Source of the DNA: Burkholderia sp. Nafp2/4-1b
Lineage (GTDB): Bacteria > Pseudomonadota > Gammaproteobacteria > Burkholderiales > Burkholderiaceae
NCBI RefSeq assembly: GCF_003635165.1
Contig: NZ_ML058597.1
Location: 496,001 to 560,000 of the forward strand
DNA: 64,000 nt
Reading direction: 5' to 3'
Both the position numbers and the translations under genes were made by a program. Positions within the stretch are counted from its first letter, which is position 1; each line of letters opens with the position of its first letter. The notes beneath the pieces are model-generated. The model did not search any database, had not been told where the DNA came from, and saw only the letters and a list, made by a program, of their open reading frames with translations. Positions 17,340-26,196 of the stretch are shown one piece after another.

Positions 17340-18347
17340 TCACTGATAGTCGAGCAGCACCTGCGCCGCGCCATGCACGGAACCGCCGCCGATGTTCGCA
17401 GCGGTTTGCAGGTAGGACGCCCGCAGCGGAATCGACGGCGATCCACCGTTGGCCCGGTCGTAGTTCGTCACCGTGTGCGATTTTCGCAGCGTCAGCGGTT
17501 GGCCGGTGGTGGCATCTGCGATATGGATACCGACGCCGCTGGCCGTCGCATCCGGACGCAACTGCATTCCGCCGGGCGTGCCGACGACCACGTCGTCCAG
17601 CGGCGCCAGCTGGTATCCGATCCGGTTGTAGCCGGCGGGGCAGTTGTTCAACCGCACTTGGAACTCGGTCGTGCCGGCAGTCGAGCCCACGCCGTTGAAG
17701 TCGCGGCGCTGCACGGGCGGCAGTGTGACGGTCTGGTCGGGAATCGAGCAGGTTCCGTTGATGAAGCTGACCTTCGTGTCGAGGAAGACCGTTGCCGTTT
17801 GACCGAGGATGCCGGACTTGTAATTGATGAGGAAATACCCGTTGAAGGCGCCTGAATTGAGCGAACCATCCCGGGGCTGACGGCTGTCGCGAAACAACTG
17901 CACCTCGACTGTATTGCGCAGCGTTACTTTCGTCGTCGAGACGGCCACCGTGCCGTCGATCAGCATCCGCGTCGAGAGGCCGGACACGTTGGTTTCGAGG
18001 TCGGGGCCGTTGGTGCCGCCCCACACGCTCCCCTTCGAGTACATCGGGATGCTCGTGATCTGGCAGGTGCTTGCGCCGCACACGTCCTGCGGCGTGAAGT
18101 AATGACGGGCGACGATCGTTCCGGGCGTCGTGTTCGACGGACTCGACACCGTTGCCTGCCCGAATGCATAGAGGGCCTCCGCAGCCGCGTCGGTCGCCAA
18201 CGCGCCGTATGCGAGCAGAAAGGTCGACGCGCCCGCAATCATGCGGGCCATGCGTCGGGCCACGGTGCCGCAAGCGGCACGCATGTGCACGATGGCTGCC
18301 CAGCTCGTAACCCGGGGCGCTTCGGACGATGAGTAAAGGCAGGTCAT
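17340..18347 (-). CDS. Fimbrial adhesin/tip protein, copy A
   Basis: A 335-residue fimbrial protein with a two-domain adhesin layout. After a long N-terminus and signal (IAGASTFLLAYGALATDAAA) come a lectin-like domain (ALYAFGQATV, ARHYFTPQDVCGASTCQI) and a C-terminal pilin domain (VSFINGTCSIPDQTVTLPPV to AAQVLLDYQ). The FINGTCSIPDQTVTLP segment is the usual pilin-domain Cys strand. It is paralogous along its whole length to the gene at 18841-19842. AAGGA precedes the ATG at the same spacing in both copies. It lies directly after an usher fragment, so it now probably depends on transcription of the main fimbrial operon. Host ligand unknown. Confidence 0.8.
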   Translation of the reverse strand: MTCLYSSSEAPRVTSWAAIVHMRAACGTVARRMARMIAGASTFLLAYGALATDAAAEALYAFGQATVSSPSNTTPGTIVARHYFTPQDVCGASTCQITSIPMYSKGSVWGGTNGPDLETNVSGLSTRMLIDGTVAVSTTKVTLRNTVEVQLFRDSRQPRDGSLNSGAFNGYFLINYKSGILGQTATVFLDTKVSFINGTCSIPDQTVTLPPVQRRDFNGVGSTAGTTEFQVRLNNCPAGYNRIGYQLAPLDDVVVGTPGGMQLRPDATASGVGIHIADATTGQPLTLRKSHTVTNYDRANGGSPSIPLRASYLQTAANIGGGSVHGAAQVLLDYQ

Positions 18348-18356
18348 CTGGATTCC

Positions 18357-18721
18357 TTATTGAAAGGCGGCGGCGCTCGAATCGGTCTGGTTGACGCACG
18401 TGACGGTCTGGATGCCCGACGATCGCCGGCGATGTTCCGCGATGGGAAGCTCGTACGCGATTCGGCAGACCGGGCGACCGTCGGTGCCCCATTGAATCGT
18501 CAGCGCGCCGCGGTCGTTGAGTCCATGCGCGAAGATCTTGCTCGCCTGCGTGACGATGCCGACTTCCTTGCCGGCCTCGTCGTGCACGGTGGCGCCGAAT
18601 GGCTGCGGCGAGCCGTCGACGCTGCGGCGCCCGGACGAGCGCGGCGCGGTCGGTGTCGCTTGCAAATCGGATAAGCGGCACCGCATCGGCGCGCGGCGCG
18701 AACTGCCGGCTGGTTTCCTCC
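18357..18721 (-). pseudogene. Duplicated C-terminal fragment of the fimbrial usher, frameshifted
   Basis: The minus strand encodes a relic of the usher C-terminus: SRQFAPRADAVPLIRFASDT in one frame, then VHDEAGKEVGIVTQASKIFA to the stop in another. Comparison with the intact usher (19852-22443) shows one extra base around 18615-18625 that causes the shift. It has no usher barrel or plug and no plausible start of its own, so it cannot form an usher. It marks the left copy of the tandem duplication. Confidence 0.85.
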
Positions 18722-18741
18722 ACGGAGCGGACCGGTGTGGC

Positions 18742-20214
18742 GCACCGAGGTTCCGGTGGCGGGAAATCGGCGCGCGGCAGCCGAGTGTTACATGGCGCCG
18801 TGTCGCGCGAATGTAGACGCCGCCAGGAAGTGCGTGCCGTTCATTGATAGTCGATCAGGATCTGCGCCGCCGCGTGAACGGAACCGGTGCCGACCTGCGC
18901 GCCAGTTTGCAGGTAGGCCGCGCGGAGCGGAATCGACGGCGATCCGCCCGTGGCCGGGTTGTAGCCGGTCACCGGGAGCGATCGTCGCAGCACCAGCGGC
19001 TGGCCCGTCGTGCCATCGGTGAGTTGGAGGCCGACGCCGCTGGCCGTGGAATCCGGTCGCAACTGGATTGCGCCGGGTGTGCCGACGATCACGTCGTCCA
19101 GCGGCTCCAGCTGGTATCCGATCCGGTTGTAGCCGGCCGGGCAGTTGTTCAACCGCAGCTGGAAATCGGTCGCGCCGGCGGTCGAACCCACGCCGTTGAA
19201 GGCGTTGTACATGACGGACGGCAGCATGACGGTCTGGTCGGGAACCGAGCACGTCCCGTTGATGAAGCCGACCTTGGCAGCGAGGAAGATCTTGGACGAT
19301 ACACCGGACTTGTAATAGAGCGAGTAATAGAAGTCGTACCTGCTCGAAGAGAGCGAACCGTTCTTCGGTAGCCGGCTGTCGCGAAACAGTGTGACTTCGA
19401 GCGTGTTGCGTAGTGTTATCGGCCTCGTTCCCGCGACGACCACGTTGCCATCGATGAGCATACGTGTGGACAGGCCGGATACAACGGTTTCCAGATCGGG
19501 GCCCGGGGACTGAATTTCCGCGCCCCGGGTATACATGATGATCTCGTTGATCTCGCAAGTGCTCTTGCCGCAAGCCTCCTGCGGCGTGAAGTAATGACGG
19601 GCCACGACCATTCCGGGCGTTGCGGTTGACGGACTCGCAACCGTTGCCTGCCCGAATGCATAAAGCGGCCCTTCTGCTGCCGCGTCGGTTGCAAATGCGG
19701 CGCATGCGAGCAGCAAGGCCGACGCAATCGCGATCATGCGGCCCGTGCGTCGCGCAACGCTGCCACGTGCGTCGCGCATGCACGCGATGCCTGCCCGGCT
19801 CGCGACCGGGAACGCTTCGGAAGATGAGTAAAGGTAGGTCATCTGAATTCCTTATTGGGTGGCGGCGGCCGTCGAATCCGGCTGGCAGACGCTCGTGACG
19901 GTCTGGATGCCCGGCGATCGACGGCGGTGTTCCGCGACGGGAAGCTCGTACGCGATTCGACAGACCGAGCGACCGTCGGCGCCCCATTGAACCGTCAGTG
20001 CGCCGCGTTCGTTGAGCCCGCGCGCGAAGATCTTGCTCGCCTGCGCGACGATGCCGACTTCCTTGCCGGTCTCGTCGTGCACGACGGCGCCGAACGGCAG
20101 CGGCGTGCCGTCGGCCTGCGGTGCCCGCACGAGCGCGGCGCGGCCTGTGTCGGTCGCAAACCGGATGAGCGGCACCGCACCGGCGCGCGGCGCGATCTGC
20201 CGGCTGGTTTCCTT
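18742..20214 (-). repeat. Copy B of the tandemly duplicated usher-tail/adhesin module
   Basis: The copy attached to the intact usher. It comprises the usher 3' end, the 9-base spacer, the adhesin gene 18841-19842 and its 3' flank. It abuts copy A with only about 20 bases between, as expected from unequal crossover or replication slippage. Confidence 0.75.
18841..19842 (-). CDS. Fimbrial adhesin/tip protein, copy B
   Basis: A 333-residue fimbrial adhesin. It shares with copy A the opening MT(Y/C)LYSSSEA, signal core IAIASALLLACAAFATDAAA, ARHYFTPQEACGKSTCEI, VGFINGTCSVPDQTVMLPSV, LNNCPAGYNRIGYQL and the terminal strand AAQILIDYQ. The N-terminal domain differs most between copies (for example NEIIMYTRGAEIQSPGPD here versus TSIPMYSKGSVWGGTNGPD in copy A), where receptor specificity would lie. 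ATG at 19842 follows AAGGA, 9 bases after the usher stop; tightly coupled to the usher gene. Confidence 0.82.
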   Translation of the reverse strand: MTYLYSSSEAFPVASRAGIACMRDARGSVARRTGRMIAIASALLLACAAFATDAAAEGPLYAFGQATVASPSTATPGMVVARHYFTPQEACGKSTCEINEIIMYTRGAEIQSPGPDLETVVSGLSTRMLIDGNVVVAGTRPITLRNTLEVTLFRDSRLPKNGSLSSSRYDFYYSLYYKSGVSSKIFLAAKVGFINGTCSVPDQTVMLPSVMYNAFNGVGSTAGATDFQLRLNNCPAGYNRIGYQLEPLDDVIVGTPGAIQLRPDSTASGVGLQLTDGTTGQPLVLRRSLPVTGYNPATGGSPSIPLRAAYLQTGAQVGTGSVHAAAQILIDYQ

Positions 20215-22443
20215 CAGTTCGACGTCCATCGACATCCCCTTCGGATCGAGCGCGATCGTGTTGAGGCTGTACGGCGTCAGGTAGGGCACGACCGCATAAC
20301 CGTTGCCGTCGACCTTCACGCCTGCCGCATTCGTGATGCGCGCGCCCGACGCACCCGGCGCCTCGACGATCGCGAACGTCTCGGATACCGGCTGCGAGAA
20401 CGTGATGCCGCCGCGGTGCGCGACGAGCGCGCCACGCACGCCGAGCGAGCCCTGCTGGAAGTCCGTGCTCGCGCCCGCGCTGGCATTGATTTCTGCCATG
20501 CGCGTGCGATACGTGACGTTGGCGCTGCCGTCCGTGACCGAGTCCGCCCCGGACGCATGGTTCGCGCTGACGCTGTACGACAGCGCGTGATCGTCGCCGA
20601 GCGATCCGGACAGCGTGGATTGCACGCGGGTGCGGCCGAGCGTGTCGCGCGACACGTTGCCCGAGACGGTCATCGGGCTCGCGTGGCCGAGCGGGATCGT
20701 GACGCTCGCGTAATAGAGCGTGCCCATGTCGCCGCCGGCATTGCGCTGCCGCGTGGCCGTCAGGCTGTAGGACAGGTTGCGGAACTGGTTCGTATAGCCG
20801 ATCGAATAGTTGACGTCCGAGCCGGAGCGGTTCCAGTAGTTCACGGTCGAAGCCGTGGCGTTGATGCGTCCGCCGGTCGCGCCGAGGCGCTGCGTGAGCG
20901 CCAGCGACGCGCGATGGCGCTGACGCCAGACCGAACTGGCCGGACGGCCGTCCCGGACGGCATCGCGCGCCTGCATCGCATCGTTGAGGCCGAAATAGCC
21001 GTCGGTCGAATAACGATACGCGGCAAGCGCGATGTCGGTGCCGGTCGCATCGACGGACTTCGCATAGCTGACGCGCACGCTCGAACCGGTGTAGCGTTTC
21101 GCGCCGGGAATCGAGGTCATCGCATGCGTCACGTCCGCGCCGAATGCGCCGAACGACGTATTGAAGGCGCCGCCCAGCATCGCGGACGCATAGCCGCCGG
21201 CGAGCGTGACGCCGCCGTAGGCCGTCAGCAGGTTGGTCAGGCCGCGCTGGTACGTGGCCTGCGTGAACAGCGGCTGGCTCGATCCGTAGGGATTGCGGAG
21301 CGTGCCTGCAACGAAGCTGTAGCGGCCGATGCCCGGCCGCAGCGACATCGGCACGGCGGCGTAGGGCACGGAGAACGAGTGCACGGAGCCGTCGGCCTCG
21401 GCGACCGACACCTGCAGGTCGCCGCCATACCCGGTCGGGTAGAGGTCGTCGATTTCGAAGTTGCCGGGCGCGACCGTCGTCTCGTAGATCGTCACGTCGT
21501 TCTGGCGGATCGTCACCTTCGCGTTGCTGTTCGCGATGCCGCGCACCACGGGCGCATAGCCGCGCAGCGAGTCGGGCAGCATCCGGTCGTCGGTCGACAG
21601 GCGCACGCCGCGGAACTGCGCCGAATCGAACAGTTCGCCCGACGTGTAGCTTTCGCCGACGACGAGTTGCGACGACAGCGACGGCAGGTCGCGCTGCAGA
21701 TAGGTAGCAATGCCCTGGTACCGGCTCTCGCCGCTCGACGACCAAGAATACGAGCCTTCGTGTCGAAAGCGCCAGCCGCCGAGATTCACGCCGCCGTTCA
21801 GGCCGAGGTAGCCCTGCGTCTGGGTGGTGTGGCCGTTGGCCTTCGACGTGTAAAGGTTGAAGTTGTAGCCGAGCAGGCCGACGGTTTCGCCGGAGGTCCA
21901 TTGATCGGGGCTCACGTAGCCGCGCGCCTTGCGCGCGAGCGACGCTTGCGGGATCGACAGTTGCAGCACCTGTCGCGTGAAGTCGAACGTCGCGCTGGCG
22001 TCGGGCACGACTTGCTCGATCCGGAGGCATGCGCCGTTGCCGTCCAGCGTTGCGACGACCTCGGGTGCGAGCTTGCCGAAATCGATGCCGATGCGTTCGA
22101 GCAGCGTGCGGTCGAAGCATGGCGCGGCGTCACCCGAGTCCGGCGTGGCCGCGAAGCGCACGTCGTAGCGGCCGATCCAGTCGGCGCCGACATGGATGTC
22201 GGTGGTATACACGCCCGGGGCCGTCACGTTGCGCTGCGCGAAGCGCGACACGTCGAACTGCTTGCCCAAGCGGTTCTGCAGGAATGCACCGTCGAACTCG
22301 ACTTGCGCGAGCGTGGTTGCGGATTGCGTCGTCGCGCGGCCATCGCTCGACCACGCGCCGACGCAGGCCACCACCAGCAGATGGATCGGCTTGATGCGTG
22401 GCATGTCGGCCACGGCGTGGCGCGGCAGTCGAGTCGGGGTCAT
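19852..22443 (-). CDS. Chaperone-usher pathway outer-membrane usher (FimD/PapC family)
   Basis: An 863-residue outer-membrane usher, full length for the family. After a signal region come the N-terminal chaperone-binding domain (AQVEFDGAFLQNRLGKQFDV, VYTTDIHVGADWIGRYDVRF), the barrel and plug (ANSNAKVTIRQNDVTIYETT, YPTGYGGDLQVSVAEADGSV) and C-terminal domains (TDTGRAALVRAPQADGTPLP, VHDETGKEVGIVAQASKIFA). It secretes and assembles pilus subunits delivered by the chaperone at 22639. The start at 22443 has GGAG 8 bases upstream; ATG 22404 is an alternative. Its last ~120 codons are duplicated at 18357-18721. Confidence 0.93.
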   Translation of the reverse strand: MTPTRLPRHAVADMPRIKPIHLLVVACVGAWSSDGRATTQSATTLAQVEFDGAFLQNRLGKQFDVSRFAQRNVTAPGVYTTDIHVGADWIGRYDVRFAATPDSGDAAPCFDRTLLERIGIDFGKLAPEVVATLDGNGACLRIEQVVPDASATFDFTRQVLQLSIPQASLARKARGYVSPDQWTSGETVGLLGYNFNLYTSKANGHTTQTQGYLGLNGGVNLGGWRFRHEGSYSWSSSGESRYQGIATYLQRDLPSLSSQLVVGESYTSGELFDSAQFRGVRLSTDDRMLPDSLRGYAPVVRGIANSNAKVTIRQNDVTIYETTVAPGNFEIDDLYPTGYGGDLQVSVAEADGSVHSFSVPYAAVPMSLRPGIGRYSFVAGTLRNPYGSSQPLFTQATYQRGLTNLLTAYGGVTLAGGYASAMLGGAFNTSFGAFGADVTHAMTSIPGAKRYTGSSVRVSYAKSVDATGTDIALAAYRYSTDGYFGLNDAMQARDAVRDGRPASSVWRQRHRASLALTQRLGATGGRINATASTVNYWNRSGSDVNYSIGYTNQFRNLSYSLTATRQRNAGGDMGTLYYASVTIPLGHASPMTVSGNVSRDTLGRTRVQSTLSGSLGDDHALSYSVSANHASGADSVTDGSANVTYRTRMAEINASAGASTDFQQGSLGVRGALVAHRGGITFSQPVSETFAIVEAPGASGARITNAAGVKVDGNGYAVVPYLTPYSLNTIALDPKGMSMDVELKETSRQIAPRAGAVPLIRFATDTGRAALVRAPQADGTPLPFGAVVHDETGKEVGIVAQASKIFARGLNERGALTVQWGADGRSVCRIAYELPVAEHRRRSPGIQTVTSVCQPDSTAAATQ

Positions 22444-22638
22444 GCGCAGTACTCCATATTGTTTTTGGATCGGACGAATGCGTTTGGCCGACGCAGTCGC
22501 GCGGGTGTGCGCGTCGCTGCGTGGCGGATAGCGAATCCTGGGATCCCGTGCCGTCCGGCCGGGACGGCGGGAATGACGGCGGACGAAGAGGCGGAACGGA
22601 CGGCGCGCCGGTGGTGCGCGCTGCCGGCCTCGGCCGCG

Positions 22639-23379
22639 TTACGGGGCGACGGCGACCGGACGCGTGATGTCGATTGAGCGGCCCCAGTCGTTGATGCTGC
22701 CGAATTCGACCGTTGCGCCTGCGGCGGGCGCGGTGTCGAGATTCTTGATCGGGAATCGTTGCGTGCTTCGGGGCAGCACGTAACCCATGCCGGCGTCATG
22801 CTTGCGGCCGGCGGAATTGAGCAGCACGTTGCCGAAATTGACGACGAACGGCGTCGGGTTGCTTGCCTCGAGCGCGTAGCCGCCATCGACATGAACCACG
22901 CGCCAGTCGAGTTGCTTGGGCGCATCGTCCGCGTTGCCGGCCAGCCCGTCGGGGCGATACATGATCTTGATGCGGGAGCGGAACGCAAGCTGGATGCGGT
23001 TCCGGTTTTCTTCTGCGGATGCCTTCGGCGGCACTTCGAGCACGTTCAGCCAGAACAGCGATTCCTTGTCGGCAGGCAGCGGTTCGCCGGTGTGCACGAG
23101 ACGCAGCGTCTGGCCATTGCCGGATTCCATCCGGAAGATCGATGGTGTCAGCGTGAACGGCACGTCGATGTTCTCGGGCAAGGCGCCGCTATTGCCGTCG
23201 TCGAGCCAAGCCTGCACCAGCGCCGGACGCTTGCTGTCGTTCGTGAGCTGGATCGTGACCTCGCGCTCGCTGGACGGGAAGATCACGCGCGTGCCGGCGA
23301 TCACGACGCTCGCGTCGGCCTGCGATGCGAATGCGGTGACGGCGACGGCCATCGTACGGAGGAGCTTCAACAGTTTCAT
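22639..23379 (-). CDS. Periplasmic fimbrial chaperone (PapD/FimC family)
   Basis: A 246-residue periplasmic chaperone with two Ig-like domains. A signal peptide ending ASQADA precedes SVVIAGTRVIFPSSEREVTI, the edge strand used for donor-strand complementation. Family marks are LTNDSKRPALVQAWLDDGN, FRMESGNGQTLRLVHTGEPL, DKESLFWLNVLEVPPK and the conserved surface segment AFRSRIKIMYRPDGL with the subunit-anchoring basic residue. It folds and delivers pilin and adhesin subunits to the usher. Second gene of the fimbrial operon. Confidence 0.93.
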   Translation of the reverse strand: MKLLKLLRTMAVAVTAFASQADASVVIAGTRVIFPSSEREVTIQLTNDSKRPALVQAWLDDGNSGALPENIDVPFTLTPSIFRMESGNGQTLRLVHTGEPLPADKESLFWLNVLEVPPKASAEENRNRIQLAFRSRIKIMYRPDGLAGNADDAPKQLDWRVVHVDGGYALEASNPTPFVVNFGNVLLNSAGRKHDAGMGYVLPRSTQRFPIKNLDTAPAAGATVEFGSINDWGRSIDITRPVAVAP

Positions 23380-23510
23380 GGGCGTAGAGAGTCGGATCGT
23401 TGGCGGGAAGCGGGCGGAAACGGACTGAATCGGACTGAATCGGCGGTTTCCGCACCGCGCGGCGTGACGGGGCGGAGATCGCCGGGGCGGCGATCTCCAC
23501 GTGCTCGTCC

Positions 23511-24062
23511 TTACTGGTAGATCAGCGAATATTCGACGCGCGAGGCGACGTCGCCGGCCTTCACGGCGCCGGACGCGTAGTACTCGGCGAAGTAGTTCAG
23601 TTTCGCGTTGCCGCTAGCGTCGATATCGGCGAGTTGCGTGCTGGCGCCGGTTTGAGCGCCGATGGGGATCAGCTTCTGCTGAGCATCCAGCACGTTGATC
23701 TGGACACCTGTCGCTGCCTTGTCGCCCGCGTCGATCGTCAGGCGGCCGCTCGATTGATCGACGTTCGTGCCGTTCTCGAACATGACGCCGACCTTCACCG
23801 GATTGTTGTCGCCAACCGTGCAGCCCTTGAGCGACAGCGAGAATGCGCTGCGACCGGCGACGGAGCCGGCATCGGCGAGCGCGGTGGTGCTGACCGGCGG
23901 CAGCGGGACGGTGAAGTCCGATCCGCCTTCGACGCTGCACGTCGACGAGACGATTTTGCCGTGGAAGTTGACGGTGCCGTCCGTCGCGTGGGCCGCGGAC
24001 GAGAAGGCGGCGCCGGCGGCGAGGAGAACGAACGGAACTGCGCTGCGCTTGAGGATTTTCAT
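23511..24062 (-). CDS. Type 1 fimbrial major subunit (pilin)
   Basis: A 183-residue pilin. The signal peptide ends at SSAAHA; the mature part starts TDGTVNFHGKIVSSTCSVEG, with the donor strand and first Cys. LKGCTVGDNNPVKVGV supplies the second Cys and VASRVEYSLIYQ is the terminal beta strand with the penultimate Tyr motif. The ATG at 24062 follows GGAG; an in-frame ATG at 24077 is less well placed. First gene of the operon pilin-chaperone-usher-adhesin. Confidence 0.92.
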   Translation of the reverse strand: MKILKRSAVPFVLLAAGAAFSSAAHATDGTVNFHGKIVSSTCSVEGGSDFTVPLPPVSTTALADAGSVAGRSAFSLSLKGCTVGDNNPVKVGVMFENGTNVDQSSGRLTIDAGDKAATGVQINVLDAQQKLIPIGAQTGASTQLADIDASGNAKLNYFAEYYASGAVKAGDVASRVEYSLIYQ

Positions 24063-24335
24063 ATTTAAAAACTCCAAATAAAGTTCGACTTTCGAAAGCG
24101 CGGGTTAAATTTAAATCATTGAATGTCGCGTTTCGGATTGAATTATGCTGATGTGGTAATAGTTTTGTAATATGACATGTACGATTCCATCGTCTCTGGA
24201 TCTAGTACAAGTACTAATCTGTTTGTTGCCGGACGCGGCATTCAGGCGGACGGGAGACGGAGCGGGGCAGGAGGGAGCGGACGAGCGTGCTCGTCCCCCT
24301 ACCGAAATCGGTCGAGGGGCCGGTTTCGGCGGTCG
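24063..24335 (-). promoter_or_regulatory. AT-rich promoter region of the fimbrial operon
   Basis: The stretch 24085-24235 is strikingly AT-rich for this genome. It contains runs such as TTAAATTTAAAT at about 24105-24116 directly upstream of the pilin gene. This is typical of a silenced, H-NS-bound fimbrial promoter, which is inference. I did not assign -35/-10 boxes. Confidence 0.45.
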
Positions 24336-24384
24336 CGCTATTCGTTATTCGTTATTCGTTATGCGCGATGCGTTATTCGTTATT
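24336..24384. repeat. Seven-copy heptanucleotide tandem repeat
   Basis: Seven consecutive 7-base units of consensus CGTTATT: four exact copies (24343-24349, 24350-24356, 24371-24377, 24378-24384) and three variants (CGCTATT, CGTTATG, CGCGATG). It sits about 275 bases upstream of the pilin start and about 125 bases from the stop of the ABC-transporter operon. Such arrays can change copy number by slippage. Confidence 0.75.
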
Positions 24385-24507
24385 CGAAGCGGATCAAGGC
24401 AGGAGTGACCGGCCGACGGAATGCGGCCGGCACGCCGCGCGGCGGCCGGCGTACGTCATGCAACGTTCGCGGGCGCGAACGGTCGCGATATCGTCGGGCG
24501 ACGCGCG

Positions 24508-25284
24508 TCAGGCCGCCGGCGCGTCGATTGCCGGATCGAGGCGGCGGTACCCTTCGGTCGCGCGCAGCAGCGTGCGCGTGTAGTCGCGTGCGACCTGGCC
24601 GGCGCGCACGTCCTCGATCCGCAGCTGTTCGACGATCTCGCCGTGCTGCATCACCGCGACGCGCTGGCACAGGAAGCCGATCACCGCGAGGTTGTGGCTC
24701 ACGAGGATCATCGTCAGGTTGCGTTCGCGATGCAGGCGGCGCAGCAGGTTGAGGATTTCCGCCTGCACCGACACGTCAAGCGCGGACGTCGGCTCGTCGA
24801 GCAGCAGCACGCGCGGCTCGACGATCAACGCGCGCGCGATCGCCACCCGCTGGCGCTGGCCGCCCGACAACTGGTGCGGATAGCGGAAGCGGAACGACGG
24901 GCCGAGCCCGACTTCGGACAGCGCGCGGGCGATGCGCGCGTCGGCGTCGTCGATCCCATGGATCGACAGCGGCTCGCGCAGCGTCTGGTCGACCGTGAAG
25001 CGCGGATGCAGCGATGCGTACGGATCCTGGAACACCATCTGCACGTGGCGGCGGAATGCGCGATCCGGCGTGCCGCCGACGGGCCGGCCATCGATCGACA
25101 GGCTGCCGCCCGCGAGCGGCACGAGGCCGGTCAGCGCGCGCAGCAGTGTCGACTTGCCGGAACCCGATTCCCCGACGAGCCCGAACACTTCGCCGTCGCG
25201 CACCGCGAAGCTCGCGTCGCGCACGGCGTCGACATGACCCGTGCGGGTCGGAAAACGGATCGAGACGTGTTCGACGTCGATCAT
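24508..25284 (-). CDS. ddpF: Dipeptide ABC transporter ATP-binding protein, DdpF/DppF-like
   Basis: A 258-residue ABC ATPase of the oligopeptide/dipeptide class. It has Walker A GESGSGKST, Q-loop QMVFQDPYASLHP, signature LSGGQRQRVAIARA, Walker B LLLDEPTSALD and H-loop SHN. It lacks the C-terminal Cys-rich extension seen in some Dpp ATPases. The ATG (25284) overlaps the stop of the previous ATPase by four bases (ATGA) and has AGGAG upstream; the earlier in-frame ATG at 25341 is inside that gene. It energises uptake together with the gene at 25281-26195. Last gene of the operon. Confidence 0.88.
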   Translation of the reverse strand: MIDVEHVSIRFPTRTGHVDAVRDASFAVRDGEVFGLVGESGSGKSTLLRALTGLVPLAGGSLSIDGRPVGGTPDRAFRRHVQMVFQDPYASLHPRFTVDQTLREPLSIHGIDDADARIARALSEVGLGPSFRFRYPHQLSGGQRQRVAIARALIVEPRVLLLDEPTSALDVSVQAEILNLLRRLHRERNLTMILVSHNLAVIGFLCQRVAVMQHGEIVEQLRIEDVRAGQVARDYTRTLLRATEGYRRLDPAIDAPAA

Positions 25285-26195
25285 CGCGCGGTCTCCTGCG
25301 GTTCGGCCGACGCGGGCGCGTGCGACGCGGCATCGAGCCACGCCGGATCGCGCCGCAGCACCGGCAGTTCATCGGGCGGGTTCGCGAGCGGCGGATTCGC
25401 CGCGAGCAGCCCGCGCGTATAGGGGTGCGTCGCATTGCGCAGGTCGCGCGCGGCGCAGGTTTCGACTACGCGGCCCGCGTACATCACCGCGACGCGATCG
25501 CAGAACGACATCACGAGCGGCAGGTCGTGGCTGATGAACATCAGTCCCGTGTTGTGCCGCGCGATCATCGCGTCGAGCACCGCGAGCACCTGCATCGACA
25601 CCGCGACGTCGAGCGCGGACGTCGGTTCGTCCGCGATCAGCAGGCGCGGCCCCGTCGACACCATCATCGCGATCATCACGCGCTGCCCCATGCCGCCGGA
25701 CAGCTCGTGCGGATATGCATCGGCGACGCGCGCCGGATCGCGAATCTGCACGGCCGCGAGCGCGTCGACGATCCGCTCGCGCAGCGCGCGGCCGCGCAGG
25801 CCCGGCTCGTGCCGCCGGAACGCTTCGCCCATCTGCTTCGCGACGGTCATCACCGGGTTCAGCGAATACTTCGGATCCTGCAGGATCATCCCCATCTGGC
25901 TGCCGCACAGGCGCCGGCGCTCGCGTGCCGACATCGCGAGCAGGTCGTGCCCCGCGAACCGCATCGTGCGCGCCGAGCAGCGCGCGGCCTCGGGCAGCAG
26001 ACCGAGCAGCGCGCGGCCCGTCAGCGACTTGCCCGAACCCGATTCGCCGACGATGCCGAGCCGTTCGCCGGGCGCGAGCGTCAGCGACAGGTCGCGCACC
26101 GCATCGGTGACGACGCCGTCGTGCCCGCGAAAGCCGATCTTCAGGCCGTCGATCTCGCAGAGCGGCGCGGCGGCGTTGATGGAATTCAATGACAT
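25281..26195 (-). CDS. ddpD: Dipeptide ABC transporter ATP-binding protein, DdpD/DppD-like
   Basis: A 304-residue ABC ATPase with Walker A GESGSGKS, Q-loop MGMILQDPKYSLNPVM, signature LSGGMGQRVMIA, Walker B LLIADEPTSALD and H-loop SHD. The segment NATHPYTRGLLAA near the C-terminus is typical of Dpp/Opp ATPases. ATG 26195 was chosen because GGAG lies 6 bases upstream; the upstream permease stops at 26197. Partner of DdpF at the permease heterodimer. Confidence 0.88.
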   Translation of the reverse strand: MSLNSINAAAPLCEIDGLKIGFRGHDGVVTDAVRDLSLTLAPGERLGIVGESGSGKSLTGRALLGLLPEAARCSARTMRFAGHDLLAMSARERRRLCGSQMGMILQDPKYSLNPVMTVAKQMGEAFRRHEPGLRGRALRERIVDALAAVQIRDPARVADAYPHELSGGMGQRVMIAMMVSTGPRLLIADEPTSALDVAVSMQVLAVLDAMIARHNTGLMFISHDLPLVMSFCDRVAVMYAGRVVETCAARDLRNATHPYTRGLLAANPPLANPPDELPVLRRDPAWLDAASHAPASAEPQETAR

Positions 26196-26196
26196 G

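Larger units (their letters stand above)
17240..18721 (-). repeat. Copy A of the tandemly duplicated usher-tail/adhesin module
   Basis: This segment (edges approximate) matches copy B at about 18742-20214 in the same orientation over roughly 1.48 kb. Both contain the last ~120 codons of the usher, a 9-base gap, an adhesin gene of about 1 kb, and ~100 bases of 3' flank sharing CCGTGTCGC and related stretches. Similarity stops at 18720/20215 inside the usher reading frame. The copies are diverged, so the duplication is not recent. Confidence 0.75.

Noticed and set aside
19855-22677. Very long plus-strand frame opposite the usher gene
   Set aside because: Arg-rich antisense shadow of a well-supported usher; no domain.
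24336-24384. CRISPR-like array
   Set aside because: Units are 7 bases and contiguous, with no spacers, so it is a simple tandem repeat.
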